Positions 15,833-25,001 are shown, counted from the stretch's first letter. The stretch is DNA of 51,777 bases from JAWCQZ01 sp964486625 (GCA_964486625.1 CAZANW010000003.1:1-51777), one strand, 5' to 3'. The notes: generated by a model not told the origin, from the sequence alone. A program made the numbers and translations.

Positions 15833-18800
15833 GGATATGTCCCGCACCCGTCGGCGTCCCGGACCCCCTTGAAGGAGACGTTGTTGTAATAGTCGCCCGC
15901 GAACTGTGCCACGGGGACGTCGAGCCAGAACCGGAAGAGGGCGGTGGCGTTGTCCGGCTGCTCGAAGACCGAGAGGTTGGTGAGGCCGGGGAGGGTCTCG
16001 TAGACTACGTTGTTCAGGTCCTGGTTGGCGTCCCGGGGCGCGACGTAGCCCGGCGGGGTCCCCGGGGGCCCACCGCCGAACCAGGTCCCATTGCCGTGCC
16101 GTGTCGAGGCGTTCCAAGTGTATCCCGATAGGGAAATGGCGTGCGCGCTCCCGGGAGTTCGCAGGGAGTCGTTGGCGGAGAGGCAGAGTGTGACGTTCAC
16201 GGTGGAGGTGGTGGAGACGTTCACCCAATAGGAGGTGTTCCCCGCACCCACGATGCCCGCCAGTTCTGTGTCGTTGGTGTCGTTGTTGTGGGTCGCGTTC
16301 AGGTCGGTCTGCGGGGGGAAGGCGCCCCCGAACTGGATGCCCTGGGAGAGATTGTTGGAGAGCGCGATGGCGAGGGTGCGGGCGATGGTGACGGTGGAGT
16401 TGGAATTGTTGAACTCCGAAGCGTTGTAGTAGAGGGTGGCGTTGGCGGTCTCGATGACGCAGGTCGGGTAGAAGGTCCCGAGGGGATGGCCCGTGGTGTT
16501 CCAGGTGATGGCGGCCACCCCGGTGGAGTTGGTCAACGCGCTTCCGAGGAACACCGTGAAGGGCTGGCCGGTGGTGTTGTTGTAGAAGGAGACGTTGTAG
16601 CCCGCGACGGTCGAGGCGTTGTCCTTGTCCTGGACTTGGCACGACAGGGGCATGAAGTAGCCGTCGGGTATCGTCTTGCTGGGGGTGAGGCTGGTGGCGT
16701 TGGTCCAGCCCCACAACTGGAAGTAGAGGTAGGAGGAGACGTTGATGTTGCCCGAGGTGTCGTTGGCGAACTGGCGCCACTGCTTCCAGCCGGGGCTGAC
16801 ATCCTGAAAGTCCGCGAGATCCCCCTGGGTGAAGTTGGACCAGTTGGAGAGCCCCGAGACGTTCTGGGTCGAGGCGTTGAGGGTGGCCCCGGTCGAGGTG
16901 GCGTTCCACTCCAGGCTGGTGTTGTTGAGGGCGATGTTGTCGGTCCAGAAGACGCTGAAGAGAATCGACTCGTTCTTGTGGACGAGGGTCCGGTTCTGGG
17001 TCGCGCTCGACGAGAAGGCCACGGTGACGTCGCTCTCGAACTCGACCTCGAACTTGACGGCGTGGCCGTTGTTCCCGGCCCCCTCCTGCGCGAGGGCCAC
17101 CCCCTCCCCCGGGCGCAGGTAGAGTTTGGTGTCGGTCTTGAACCGGAGCTCCTTCTGGCCGACCAGTTCCCCGCCGTCGTTGGGCCCCGTCGTGGCGGGA
17201 GCGGTGACGCCCGAGATGCGCTCGCCGGTGGCCCAGGCCGCCGTGACCCCGTCGTAGCGGAACTCGGCCGCGGTGTCGCCAAGGGCCGTGTTCTTCTTCG
17301 GGACCTGCGAGGCGGGGAGGAGGGTGCCCCCGGAGGCGGAGGTGATGCGGGTGATGTTGAAGTGCACGGCGGCCGCAGGAGCGATGGCATCAATCCGGAT
17401 TTCGAGCTTCTTGACGACGAGGGTCTTGGACGCGCTGGAGGGGTTCATGAGGGCGCCGTAAACGTAGTTGGAGGTGGTCACGCCGGTGACGGCCGGGGTG
17501 GAGACCATGTAGTCCCCCTGGGTGGCCGGGGTGGTGGAGGTCTCCTGCCACTCCAGCATGAGCCGGACCCGGTGGTTCGCGCTCCCGGCCGCCTCCTGCA
17601 TCAGGGCGATGCCCTCCCCCTCCCGGAGGACGATGCGCTCGTCTCCGCCGTCGTAGATGGTCCCGTTGAACCGGGTCTCCTTCTCGCCGATGAGTTCGGC
17701 GGCGTTCCCGGGGGAGGTCAGGGTCAGGAGCCGGGAGGTGCTCCCGGCGCCCCCGGCGATGGTCACGGTGGGGCCGGTGTGGCGGATTTCGGCCACGGTC
17801 GAGGAGGAGTTGTTGTGCTTCTGGATGGCCGTGAGGTTCCGGCTTCCGGAGAGGAGGGTGCCGCCGCTCGCCGCGGTGGTGCGGGAGATGTTGAAGGTGA
17901 TGTAGGCGGCGTTCGCGACGGCGTCCACCCGGACATCCATCCGCTTCACGATGAGGGCCTTCCCCGAGCCGGTGGGGTTGAAGAGGGAGGCGTAGACGTA
18001 GCCGGCCGTCGCGCTCCCCGTGTCGTAAGAGGAATACATGAACTCGGTCTGGGGGGCGGGCGTTTCGGACCAGTTGACCTCCTGCCACTCGGCCATGAGG
18101 TTCACCCGGAAGTTGGCGTTCCCCGCCGCCTCTTGGAGGAGCGCGATGCCCTCGCCGGGCTGGAGGACGAACTTCTCGTCGTCCCCGAACCTCAACTCCA
18201 GGAGGCCGACCTGCTCCCCCGTCTTGCCGGGGCCGTTCTGCGCCGGGCCGAGGACTGAGACGAGGCGGGCGTCCGAACCGGTCCCCCCGACGGGGGTCAC
18301 GGTGACTCCGGTGTGGCGGATTTGCGCCTGGGAGGTCGAGGAGTTGGTGTGCTTCTTCGCGATGCCCCCGGCCGAGACGAGCGTCCCGCCGGAGGAGGCG
18401 TTGATGCGGGTGAGGTTGAAGGGGACGTAGGCCGCCGTGTTGGACGACTCGACCCGCACGCCGATTCGCTTCACGAGGAGACTTTTCCCCGAGCCGGAGG
18501 GGTTGAATAGGGAGGCGTAGGCGTAGTTGGCGGCGGTGCTGCCGCTGACGATGGGGGTGGACATCATGAACTCGTTCTGCGGCGGGGGCGCCGTGGTCTC
18601 CTCTTCCCACTCCAGCATGACCTGGACCCGCAGGGCGGTGTTCCCCGCCGCCTCCTGCAGGAAGGCGACCCCCTCCCCGGGCGGGAGGACGAGTTTCTCG
18701 TCGTTGCGGAACCGGATGTCGAGGAATGCGTCCGTCGTCCCCGACTGCCCCGGGGAGAGGATGGCCGCGAGGCGGGAGGTGTTCCCCGGCCCGGCGGAGA

Positions 18801-19686
18801 GGGTCACGGAGGGGCCCGTGTAGCGGACCTGGGCCACCGAGAGCGGGGAGTTGGTGTTTTTCCTCGGGATGGTGTCGGTCTGGATGAGGCTCCCGCCGGA
18901 GGAGGCGTTGATGCGGGAGAGGTTCATGGCGACGACGGTCGTGAGGGGGCTGGAGGTCGAGACCACCCGCAGGTCCACCCGCTTCACGATGAGGGTCTTC
19001 CCCGAGCCGGTGGGGTTGAAGAGGGAGGCGTAGGCGTAGTTGGCCGCGGTGCTGCCGCTGACGAGGGGCGTGGCCAGCAGCATCTCGTTTCCCGCCGGCG
19101 GAGTCGCCGTCTCCTCGGTCCACTCCGCCATGAGCCGGATGGCGAAGTTCGTGCTCCCCGCCGCCTCCTGGAGCAGGGCCACTCCCTCGCCGGGCCGGAG
19201 GACCAGTTTCTCGTCCGTCTCGAAACGCATCTCCTTGTATCCGGTGATGTCCTTGACCTTGGTCGGGGTGAGAACGGCGGCGATGCGGGAATTGTTCCCC
19301 GGGCCGGCGGAGATGGTGACCGCGGGACCCGAGTAGCGGATTTCGACCACGGGGTCGGCGGCGGTGGTGATTTTCTTGGGAATCTGGCTCGCCGCGGCGA
19401 GGGTCCCGCCGGAGGAGGCGTTGATGCGGGTGACGTTCAGGGAAATCAGGGCGGCGTTGGCGACCGCGTCGGGCCGGATGTCAATCCGCTGGATGACGAT
19501 GGTCTTGCCGGAGCCGGAGGGGTTGAAGAGGGAGGCGTAGGCGTAGTTGGCCGAGGCGCTGCCGGTGACCGCCGGAGTGGAGTAAACGTAGCCCCCGAGG
19601 GAGGTCTGGGCTTCCGCGGGGCGGGCGGCCAGGAGGACCGCCGCAGCCAGGAGGACCGCCGCCAGGACTCCCCGCAAGCGCCCCAT
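15829..19686 (-). CDS. giant secreted repeat protein, probable surface glycoprotein
   Basis: A 1285-residue protein with a signal peptide (1-27, ending AEAQ). Five tandem repeats of about 170 residues follow (starting near 28, 200, 371, 547 and 725), each with NYxYASLFNPxGSGK, INASSGGTL, RxTGPxVT and a P(G)EG(V/I)A(L/F)xQEAAG motif. Residues ~886-1095 are Ig-like and Asn-rich. The C-terminus (~1097-1285) matches the two proteins encoded at 22747 and 23454, including the closing GDYYNNVSFKGVRDADGCGTYP-type motif. More than 25 N-x-S/T sequons lie in the last 400 residues. No C-terminal membrane anchor is seen. It follows the next upstream gene by 6 bases. Likely cell-surface or fibre component; function inferred. 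Confidence 0.8.
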   Translation of the reverse strand: MGRLRGVLAAVLLAAAVLLAARPAEAQTSLGGYVYSTPAVTGSASANYAYASLFNPSGSGKTIVIQRIDIRPDAVANAALISLNVTRINASSGGTLAAASQIPKKITTAADPVVEIRYSGPAVTISAGPGNNSRIAAVLTPTKVKDITGYKEMRFETDEKLVLRPGEGVALLQEAAGSTNFAIRLMAEWTEETATPPAGNEMLLATPLVSGSTAANYAYASLFNPTGSGKTLIVKRVDLRVVSTSSPLTTVVAMNLSRINASSGGSLIQTDTIPRKNTNSPLSVAQVRYTGPSVTLSAGPGNTSRLAAILSPGQSGTTDAFLDIRFRNDEKLVLPPGEGVAFLQEAAGNTALRVQVMLEWEEETTAPPPQNEFMMSTPIVSGSTAANYAYASLFNPSGSGKSLLVKRIGVRVESSNTAAYVPFNLTRINASSGGTLVSAGGIAKKHTNSSTSQAQIRHTGVTVTPVGGTGSDARLVSVLGPAQNGPGKTGEQVGLLELRFGDDEKFVLQPGEGIALLQEAAGNANFRVNLMAEWQEVNWSETPAPQTEFMYSSYDTGSATAGYVYASLFNPTGSGKALIVKRMDVRVDAVANAAYITFNISRTTAASGGTLLSGSRNLTAIQKHNNSSSTVAEIRHTGPTVTIAGGAGSTSRLLTLTSPGNAAELIGEKETRFNGTIYDGGDERIVLREGEGIALMQEAAGSANHRVRLMLEWQETSTTPATQGDYMVSTPAVTGVTTSNYVYGALMNPSSASKTLVVKKLEIRIDAIAPAAAVHFNITRITSASGGTLLPASQVPKKNTALGDTAAEFRYDGVTAAWATGERISGVTAPATTGPNDGGELVGQKELRFKTDTKLYLRPGEGVALAQEGAGNNGHAVKFEVEFESDVTVAFSSSATQNRTLVHKNESILFSVFWTDNIALNNTSLEWNATSTGATLNASTQNVSGLSNWSNFTQGDLADFQDVSPGWKQWRQFANDTSGNINVSSYLYFQLWGWTNATSLTPSKTIPDGYFMPLSCQVQDKDNASTVAGYNVSFYNNTTGQPFTVFLGSALTNSTGVAAITWNTTGHPLGTFYPTCVIETANATLYYNASEFNNSNSTVTIARTLAIALSNNLSQGIQFGGAFPPQTDLNATHNNDTNDTELAGIVGAGNTSYWVNVSTTSTVNVTLCLSANDSLRTPGSAHAISLSGYTWNASTRHGNGTWFGGGPPGTPPGYVAPRDANQDLNNVVYETLPGLTNLSVFEQPDNATALFRFWLDVPVAQFAGDYYNNVSFKGVRDADGCGTYP

Positions 19687-19692
19687 CGGCCC

Positions 19693-21330
19693 CTATTTCA
19701 CCCTCCGCAGGGCCTCCAGCCGGATGATGCGGTCGAAGACCCAGCGGGAGTAGCGGATGGTGATGGCCCGCACCACCAGCGCCGCGACTGCGATGGCGGC
19801 GGCGACGAGGAAAATCAGCCACCAGTCCCACCCGCCGGGGCGCACCACGACGTCGAAGGAGACCACCTGCCGGGAGCCCTCGGAGGAGAGTGTGAAAATG
19901 AGGGACTGCGTCCCCACGGGGGCGTCCCGGGGAACCGACAGGGCGAAGACCTGCTCCCTCCGGTCGAGGGCGGGGAGTTCCACGGTGAACTCCTTCGGCT
20001 CGACCTTCCACGGAGACGGGGCATCCAGCCGGCCGGCGATGCGCTGGGGGGTCTTGAGGAGGCTCTCGAACGTGGCCTTCAGCCGCCCCGGGGCCCCCTG
20101 GTAGAGCGTCTCGCTGAAGGCCTCCACCTTGAAAGCGGGGGGCGCCTCCTCGTAGGAGGCGGTGACCTTGTCCACCGGGAAATAGATGTAGGGGGACCAC
20201 TCGGAGCGGACGCCCGGCAGGGTATAGGTGAGTGTCCGCGTCTCGTTTTCCAGGAGGTCGAGGAGGGTCCACTTCACCCACGGGTCGGGGTCGAGAATCT
20301 CCGGGGGAGTGGCGAAGGAGATGTCCGAGACCCGGGCCGCCAGGCTCTTGGGAATCTTCTCCTCCACTTCGAGTTTCGGGACCGGCCGCTCCCCGCTGCG
20401 GACCACCAGGTTGACGCGGGTCTGGTTCTTCTCCGTGTCCACGTCGAGGACCCGGAGGGCGCTCGGGGCGGAGAGCCCCGGGGCGGGCGTTTTCACCCGG
20501 AGAATCGCGAACGTCTCGGCGACGACCTGGCCGCCCTCCGAGAGCTTCACCGCCACCCGGTAGTCCCCCGGCGGGGCGTCCTTGGGCGGGGAGAGCACCT
20601 GTTTCAGGAATGCCTTCTCCTTGGACGGCAGGCCGATGGCCTTCTGGGGGAAGTAGGCCCACTCCTCGGGGAGAAGCGTCTGGACCTGGAGGGTCAGGGG
20701 CAGCCCCCGGTTGTTGGCGACCAGGAAGTCGCTCTCCCGGACCTCCCCGGGCCGCAGTTCGATGACGACCGGCTGGCGCAGGAACGCGACGTCGCGGAAG
20801 GTGGGGGCGGAAATGGACCCCAGGGCAGGCGCGGGCTGCGGGACGGCCCCGCCGCCTCCCCCGGCCGCGCCCCCGGCCCCGCCGACCGGGGCCGGGTTGA
20901 CCATGTAGTCGAACTGCCTCCGGTCGGTGACGGTCCCGTTCGTGAGCGCCTCGACGAGGACCGTCCATTTCCCGAGGACGGCGGTGCAGTTCCCGCACCC
21001 CACCTGGGCGAGGACGAGGGAGGCCCCGGCGGCCTTGTTGGCCGTGGTGTTGGTGAGAAGGAAGGGGAGCCCGCCCCCCGCGGGGGGGGTGATGGTGATG
21101 CGGATGGAGATGTTTCCCGCGGTGTTCCCGGTATTCCGGGCGGTGGCCGAGAAGTCCGCCGCGCCCGCCAAGAGGGGGGCGGCGGGGTTGACCGCCGCGG
21201 CGTCAATCTTGGCGTTGGCGGCGGCAGCGACCCCTCCCCCGGTGTTCACTTGGACCTGTCCCTGCGCCTGGGCGAGGCCCGCCGCGACGAGCAGCACCAT
21301 GGCCGCGAGGACCGACGCGGGCGGGTTCAT
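19693..21330 (-). CDS. secreted, C-terminally anchored surface protein with NEW3/COG1470-like domains
   Basis: A 545-residue protein with a signal peptide (MNPPASVLAAMVLLVAAGLAQAQ), several extracellular beta-sandwich domains with the PPGDYRVAVKL and DAPVGTQSLIFTL patterns of NPCBM-associated/NEW3-type repeats, and a membrane segment near 508-526 (WWLIFLVAAAIAVAALVV) followed by an Arg-rich cytosolic tail. A Gly/Pro linker lies near residues 150-170. The ATG at 21330 is preferred because GGAG precedes it by 8 bases; a GTG three codons upstream would overlap that site. Probably anchors the fibre proteins to the membrane (inference from operon). Confidence 0.75.
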   Translation of the reverse strand: MNPPASVLAAMVLLVAAGLAQAQGQVQVNTGGGVAAAANAKIDAAAVNPAAPLLAGAADFSATARNTGNTAGNISIRITITPPAGGGLPFLLTNTTANKAAGASLVLAQVGCGNCTAVLGKWTVLVEALTNGTVTDRRQFDYMVNPAPVGGAGGAAGGGGGAVPQPAPALGSISAPTFRDVAFLRQPVVIELRPGEVRESDFLVANNRGLPLTLQVQTLLPEEWAYFPQKAIGLPSKEKAFLKQVLSPPKDAPPGDYRVAVKLSEGGQVVAETFAILRVKTPAPGLSAPSALRVLDVDTEKNQTRVNLVVRSGERPVPKLEVEEKIPKSLAARVSDISFATPPEILDPDPWVKWTLLDLLENETRTLTYTLPGVRSEWSPYIYFPVDKVTASYEEAPPAFKVEAFSETLYQGAPGRLKATFESLLKTPQRIAGRLDAPSPWKVEPKEFTVELPALDRREQVFALSVPRDAPVGTQSLIFTLSSEGSRQVVSFDVVVRPGGWDWWLIFLVAAAIAVAALVVRAITIRYSRWVFDRIIRLEALRRVK

Positions 21331-21367
21331 GGCGGGCACTCCGCAGCCGAACGGAAAAACGCCGTCC

Positions 21368-21943
21368 TCATGAGCAGGCCACCCCCGCCATCTTCGCCCG
21401 GAAGGAGATGGTGTTCGCGTAGTTACCGGCGGGCTGGTTGTCCGGGACGTTGAGGTAGAAGCGGAAGTAGACGCGCTCGCCTGGGACGATGGTCTTCGAT
21501 TCCGTTTTCGTCCCTGGGAAGAGGCTGAAGTTCACCCCGGGGTAGACCGCGAAGTCCGTGGTGTTGTAACGGCTGTCGTTCCAGGTGAAGTTCCCCGCCA
21601 AGTAGATGACGTCGCCCGCGCCCGTCGTGAGATCGCCGCTGGCGTTCACGCAGAGGTCGAGGTTGAGGGAGTTGGCGGCGTCGGCCTTGATGTAGTAGGT
21701 GGTGGTATTGTTGTCAGCAGGGTTGACGTTCTTGGAGGCGTTGTTGGCGGAGGTGCCCGGCGTCAGGTTCTGGACATTGACGCCCGCGAGGAGGTCGTTG
21801 GAACCCGCGATTGCGATTTGCGGGCTTACTGTGACGTTGGCGGTGACGTTCTTCACGGCCGCCGCCTGCGAGCCCGCGGGCGGGAGCAGCGCGAGAAACA
21901 GCGCCACCGCCCCGAACGCGGCCGCCCACCGCGGGGTCGTCAT
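21368..21943 (-). CDS. small secreted beta-sandwich protein, surface-operon paralogue
   Basis: A 191-residue secreted protein with signal peptide ending near residue 28. The body has many sequons (NVT, NAS, NTT, NDS) and the pattern RVYFRFYLNVPDNQPAGNYANTISFRA near the C-terminus, which matches the FRFWLDIP..APGDYxNTLSFK segment of the neighbours. It ends in ACS rather than GCGxYP, so it is the most divergent member. It lies 25 bases after the upstream gene and 37 before the anchored protein. Confidence 0.65.
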   Translation of the reverse strand: MTTPRWAAAFGAVALFLALLPPAGSQAAAVKNVTANVTVSPQIAIAGSNDLLAGVNVQNLTPGTSANNASKNVNPADNNTTTYYIKADAANSLNLDLCVNASGDLTTGAGDVIYLAGNFTWNDSRYNTTDFAVYPGVNFSLFPGTKTESKTIVPGERVYFRFYLNVPDNQPAGNYANTISFRAKMAGVACS

Positions 21944-21968
21944 CGCGGGACGTCCCCGGGAGCGCGCT

Positions 21969-22661
21969 TCACTTCTCCGGTGTTTCGGGCCGCTCCTTCT
22001 TCTCCGCCCCTTCGCGCTCCAGTTGCTCCAGTTGCCTCTTCAGCCGCTCCGCCTTCTCCCGGCGCCGGACCTCGGACGGCTTGCGGTATTTCCGGACGAG
22101 CCCCCCCGCTACGAGTGCGATGGCCGCGTAGAAGGCCACGTCGGCGGGGGTCCCGTAGTCGGTCCCCGCGGGCGCGCACCCCACGACGAGTTTCAGGGGC
22201 GCGGCGACCGATGTGCCGGTCGCGGAGCCCACGCCCGACGTCGGCCCCCCGACCTGCTTGCTGAGGGCCGCGACCTCCCCCGCGTAGGACCTCCGCTCGG
22301 AGTCGGCCGGGCAGGACTGGCGGGGGAAGAGGGGCCCCAGGCCTCCGGAGGGGTAGGCGACCGGGATGCTGAAGCAGATGCGCCGCTGGACGGGTTGCTC
22401 GGGCGGGGTCCCCTTGGGCACCGGGACCGAGGGGTCGGAGAGGGCCGGGGAGACGAGGGGCGCCAGTTCCTTGGAGGCCGCGAGGCTCCCCTCCACGTCG
22501 GTGTCGAAGGGGTTGTAGAGGCCGTAGGTGATGCATGAGACCGTGTCCTGCGGGACCACGGCGGACTCCTGAGTCCATTTCAGCCCGATGCCCACTTCTG
22601 CGGAGGCCAAAGGGGCCGCTCCGAGAGCAACCAAGAGAACAAGGACCCCCCTGGCGGTCAT
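21969..22661 (-). CDS. secreted protein with C-terminal membrane segment and charged coiled tail
   Basis: A 230-residue protein: signal peptide (1-21), an extracellular domain with four cysteines in the 40-120 region, a membrane segment (~172-190), and a cytosolic Lys/Glu/Arg-rich coiled-coil-like tail (EKAERLKRQLEQLEREGAEKKE). It could connect the outside to a cytosolic partner. A CTATAT box (about 22686-22694) lies about 28 bases upstream of the ATG, so a second transcription unit may begin here. Confidence 0.65.
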   Translation of the reverse strand: MTARGVLVLLVALGAAPLASAEVGIGLKWTQESAVVPQDTVSCITYGLYNPFDTDVEGSLAASKELAPLVSPALSDPSVPVPKGTPPEQPVQRRICFSIPVAYPSGGLGPLFPRQSCPADSERRSYAGEVAALSKQVGGPTSGVGSATGTSVAAPLKLVVGCAPAGTDYGTPADVAFYAAIALVAGGLVRKYRKPSEVRRREKAERLKRQLEQLEREGAEKKERPETPEK

Positions 22662-22746
22662 AGCGAGGTGTTGTCGGAAATAGAAGCATATAGTTGTCCT
22701 CTTCCCGACGAAGGGCCCAGGGCTTCATGGAACGCCCCGCCTCCCG

Positions 22747-23439
22747 CTACGGGTAGCTTCCGCAGCCGCTGGTGTCCCGGACCGTTTTGAAGGTCAATGT
22801 ATCGTAGTAGTCGCCCGGGGCCTGGGTGCCCGGGATGTCGAGCCAGAACCGGAAGAAGATGCTCGCGTTGTCGGGCTGGCCCGAGACGCTGATGTTGCTC
22901 ATGCCCGGGCGGTATTCGTAGGAGGCGACGTTCACGTCGTCGTTGCTGTCCACCGGGGGGAGGTTGTCCGCGGGGCCGCCAATCCCCCCCCACGGGAACC
23001 AGGTCCCGTTGCCGTGGCGGGAGGTGGCGTTCCAGGTGTATCCCGACATGGGGATGACGGTCGTGCTTCCCGGAATGCGCAGGGAGTCGTTGGCGGAGAA
23101 GCAGAGGGTCACGTTCACGTTCGTCGTCTTGGAGATGTTCAAGTAGAAGGAGGTGTTTCCCGGGCCGAGGATGCCGGGGAGTTCGGTGGCGTTGGTGTCG
23201 TTGTTGTGGGTCGCGTTCAGGTTGGTCTGCGGAAGGTTCGTGATGTTGCCGAACGGGACCCCCTGGGACAGATTGAACGAGATGGAGGCGGCGACCTGGG
23301 CGTAGATGGTGACGTTGGCGGTGACGTTCACAATCTGGCTCTGGGCCGCGACCTCCCCCGCAAGGACCCAGGCGACGATGAGCGCCCCCAGCCCCGCCCC
23401 GAGGAGAGTGGCTGCGGCGAGGCTCTTCGTTGCGGACAT
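22747..23439 (-). CDS. secreted sequon-rich fibre-like protein, paralogue 2
   Basis: A 230-residue protein with a signal peptide ending AAQ near residue 33. It shares with the next gene and the giant protein the motifs NLSQGVPFGNI, NATHNNDTNxTELPGI, VNVTLCFSANDSL, GYTWNATSRHGNGTWF, FFRFWLDIPGTQAPGDYYDTLTF and terminal GCGSYP. Two cysteines, one mid-domain and one at the end, are conserved and could form a disulfide. The ATG at 23439 is preferred over an in-frame TTG 11 codons upstream. Confidence 0.7.
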   Translation of the reverse strand: MSATKSLAAATLLGAGLGALIVAWVLAGEVAAQSQIVNVTANVTIYAQVAASISFNLSQGVPFGNITNLPQTNLNATHNNDTNATELPGILGPGNTSFYLNISKTTNVNVTLCFSANDSLRIPGSTTVIPMSGYTWNATSRHGNGTWFPWGGIGGPADNLPPVDSNDDVNVASYEYRPGMSNISVSGQPDNASIFFRFWLDIPGTQAPGDYYDTLTFKTVRDTSGCGSYP

Positions 23440-23453
23440 GGGATTCGACGCGG

Positions 23454-24173
23454 TTACGGATAGCTCCCGCAACCCGCGTTGTCCCGGACCCCCTTGAACG
23501 ACAAGGTGTTGAAGTAGTCACCCGGGGCCTGGGTAGCCGGGATGTCGAGCCAGAAGCGGAAGAGGACGGTCGAGTTCTGGGTGTTGCCGTTCTGGCTCAT
23601 GTTCGTAGCCCCTGTGACGATGGCGTAGTTGGCGTTGGGGACGGCCTGGTTGGAGTCGCTGGGCGCGACGTAGCCAAGCGGAGTCCCCGGGGGCCCACCG
23701 CCGAACCAAGTCCCATTGCCGTGGAAAGCGGAATCGTTCCAGGTGAACCCGGAGAGCGGAATGGTGTTGAGGCCGTCGGGGGTCTTCAGGGAGTTGTTGG
23801 CCGAGAAGCAGAGGGTCACGTTGACGTTGGAGGTCCGCGAGACGTTGATGTAGTAGGAGGTGTTGAGGGCGCCCACGATGCCCGGAAGTTCGGTCGTGTT
23901 GGAGTCGTTGACGTGGGTCGCGTTCAGGTTGGTCTGGGGCAGAATCGTGATGTTCCCGAAAACGACTCCCCCGGAGAGGTTGTTGGAGGCCGCGATGGCC
24001 AACTGGGCGTAGATGCTGACGTTGGATGTGACGTTGACAATCTGGCTCTGGGCGGCCACCATGCCCGGGATGGAGAAGACAGCCAGAAGGCCCAGAAGCA
24101 TCCCGGCTGCGGTTGCCCAGACGACGGCTCCTCCCCTGGCCACGTGGTGAACCGGGTGCCTCCCTCGGGTCAT
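23454..24173 (-). CDS. secreted sequon-rich fibre-like protein, paralogue 1
   Basis: A 239-residue protein with an N-terminal membrane/signal segment (about 13-41, ending VAAQ). It is clearly homologous along its length to the neighbour at 22747 and to the C-terminal ~190 residues of the giant protein. Terminal motif GDYFNTLSFKGVRDNAGCGSYP-type. The ATG at 24173 lies 28 bases from CTTAAG (24199-24204), a TATA form used elsewhere here; an ATG at 24197 (8 codons longer) remains possible. It starts the surface operon. Confidence 0.7.
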   Translation of the reverse strand: MTRGRHPVHHVARGGAVVWATAAGMLLGLLAVFSIPGMVAAQSQIVNVTSNVSIYAQLAIAASNNLSGGVVFGNITILPQTNLNATHVNDSNTTELPGIVGALNTSYYINVSRTSNVNVTLCFSANNSLKTPDGLNTIPLSGFTWNDSAFHGNGTWFGGGPPGTPLGYVAPSDSNQAVPNANYAIVTGATNMSQNGNTQNSTVLFRFWLDIPATQAPGDYFNTLSFKGVRDNAGCGSYP

Positions 24174-24198
24174 GGGTAAATCGGGTTCAATTTCCATA

Positions 24199-24204
24199 CT
24201 TAAG
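24199..24204 (-). promoter_or_regulatory. CTTAAG TATA-like element of the surface operon
   Basis: CTTAAG centred about 28 bases before the chosen ATG at 24173 on the minus strand. Between here and 24270 there are further AT-rich boxes for the plus-strand VapB gene (24241-24250 and 24262-24270). Confidence 0.4.
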
Positions 24205-24293
24205 GTTTCCCATCCCTACCGTTGGTAATACCATAGTCCGATTTTTAATACAGTAGGGAAACCTCTATAGTTCTCCGCCCCTCGAATGGGCTC

Positions 24294-24524
24294 ATGCCCC
24301 TCTACCGCTCCACGGTCGGACCGAAGGGGCAAATCACGCTGCCCAAGGACCTGCGGGACAGCCTCCACCTCTTGGAGGGGGAGGACGTCGTCATTTACCG
24401 GGACGGGGACACGGTCCAGGTCAAGCACCCGCCGGCCTCCCTCCGGGGCCGGCTGCGTGGGGTCCTCGACTACAAAGGCATCGAGAAGGACGTCGAGCGG
24501 ATTCGAGCCGCGTGGCGAACGTGA
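24294..24524 (+). CDS. AbrB/VapB-family antitoxin
   Basis: A 76-residue SpoVT/AbrB swapped-hairpin DNA-binding protein (STVGPKGQITLPKDLRDSLHL then GDTVQVK). It would bind the PIN-domain partner through its charged C-terminal helix (KGIEKDVERIRAAW) and repress the operon. The ATG lies about 27 bases after CCTCTATAG (24262-24270). It overlaps the PIN gene by 13 bases, as typical for VapBC pairs. Confidence 0.8.
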   Translation: MPLYRSTVGPKGQITLPKDLRDSLHLLEGEDVVIYRDGDTVQVKHPPASLRGRLRGVLDYKGIEKDVERIRAAWRT

Positions 24525-24949
24525 GCCCGCCCGTTGCCGCGCCCTCCGACTCCCCGCCCGTCTATCTCGTGGACACCCCTGCCCTGGCCCGCTACCTCGG
24601 CGGCGACATCCCCCGCGACCTGGAGCCCCTCTTCGACGCGGCCGAGAAGGGGAAGGCCACCCTCCTCCTCCACGACCAGGTCCTGGCGGAATTCCTCACC
24701 GCCTGCGCCAACGGGCGGCTGAAGGTGGACCACCCGGGCGTCGTCATCGAGCAACTGCTCAAGGAGTTGGAGGCCTCCCCGGTCTTCACCCTCGCCTCCA
24801 TGGACTACGGGGGGTGGCAGACATTCTTCCACACCGAGGTCCGCCAGCCGGTGGAGCGATTCCTGGTGGCCCTCGCCCGTTCCCACGACGCCAAGGCCAT
24901 CCTGACCAACAACCCCGTCCTCAAGAAGGCCTACCCCTGCGTGTGGTGA
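24512..24949 (+). CDS. PIN-domain (VapC-like) protein with altered active site
   Basis: A 145-residue PIN-domain protein, start GTG overlapping the antitoxin end (another GTG at 24521 is possible). The first acidic residue is in YLVDTPALARYLGG, the Glu in QVLAEFLTACANG, and an Asp in ARSHDAKAILTNNP. The usual final Asp of the TNDxxF motif is Asn-Pro (TNNP) here, so metal binding and RNase activity may be weakened. The alternative is a non-toxic paralogue. Confidence 0.7.
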   Translation: MANVSPPVAAPSDSPPVYLVDTPALARYLGGDIPRDLEPLFDAAEKGKATLLLHDQVLAEFLTACANGRLKVDHPGVVIEQLLKELEASPVFTLASMDYGGWQTFFHTEVRQPVERFLVALARSHDAKAILTNNPVLKKAYPCVW

Positions 24950-25001
24950 GGGGCTGCGCACCCCACAATAGGATTATCCGTTTCGTGTTGAATGCTCCTG
25001 G

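Noticed and set aside
17900..19600. Spaced DNA repeats that could look like a CRISPR array
   Set aside because: They are ~500-base coding repeats of the surface protein, in frame, without short uniform spacers.
24149..24160. GAACCGGGTGCC match to the shared element
   Set aside because: Inside the coding start of a surface protein and in no promoter context.
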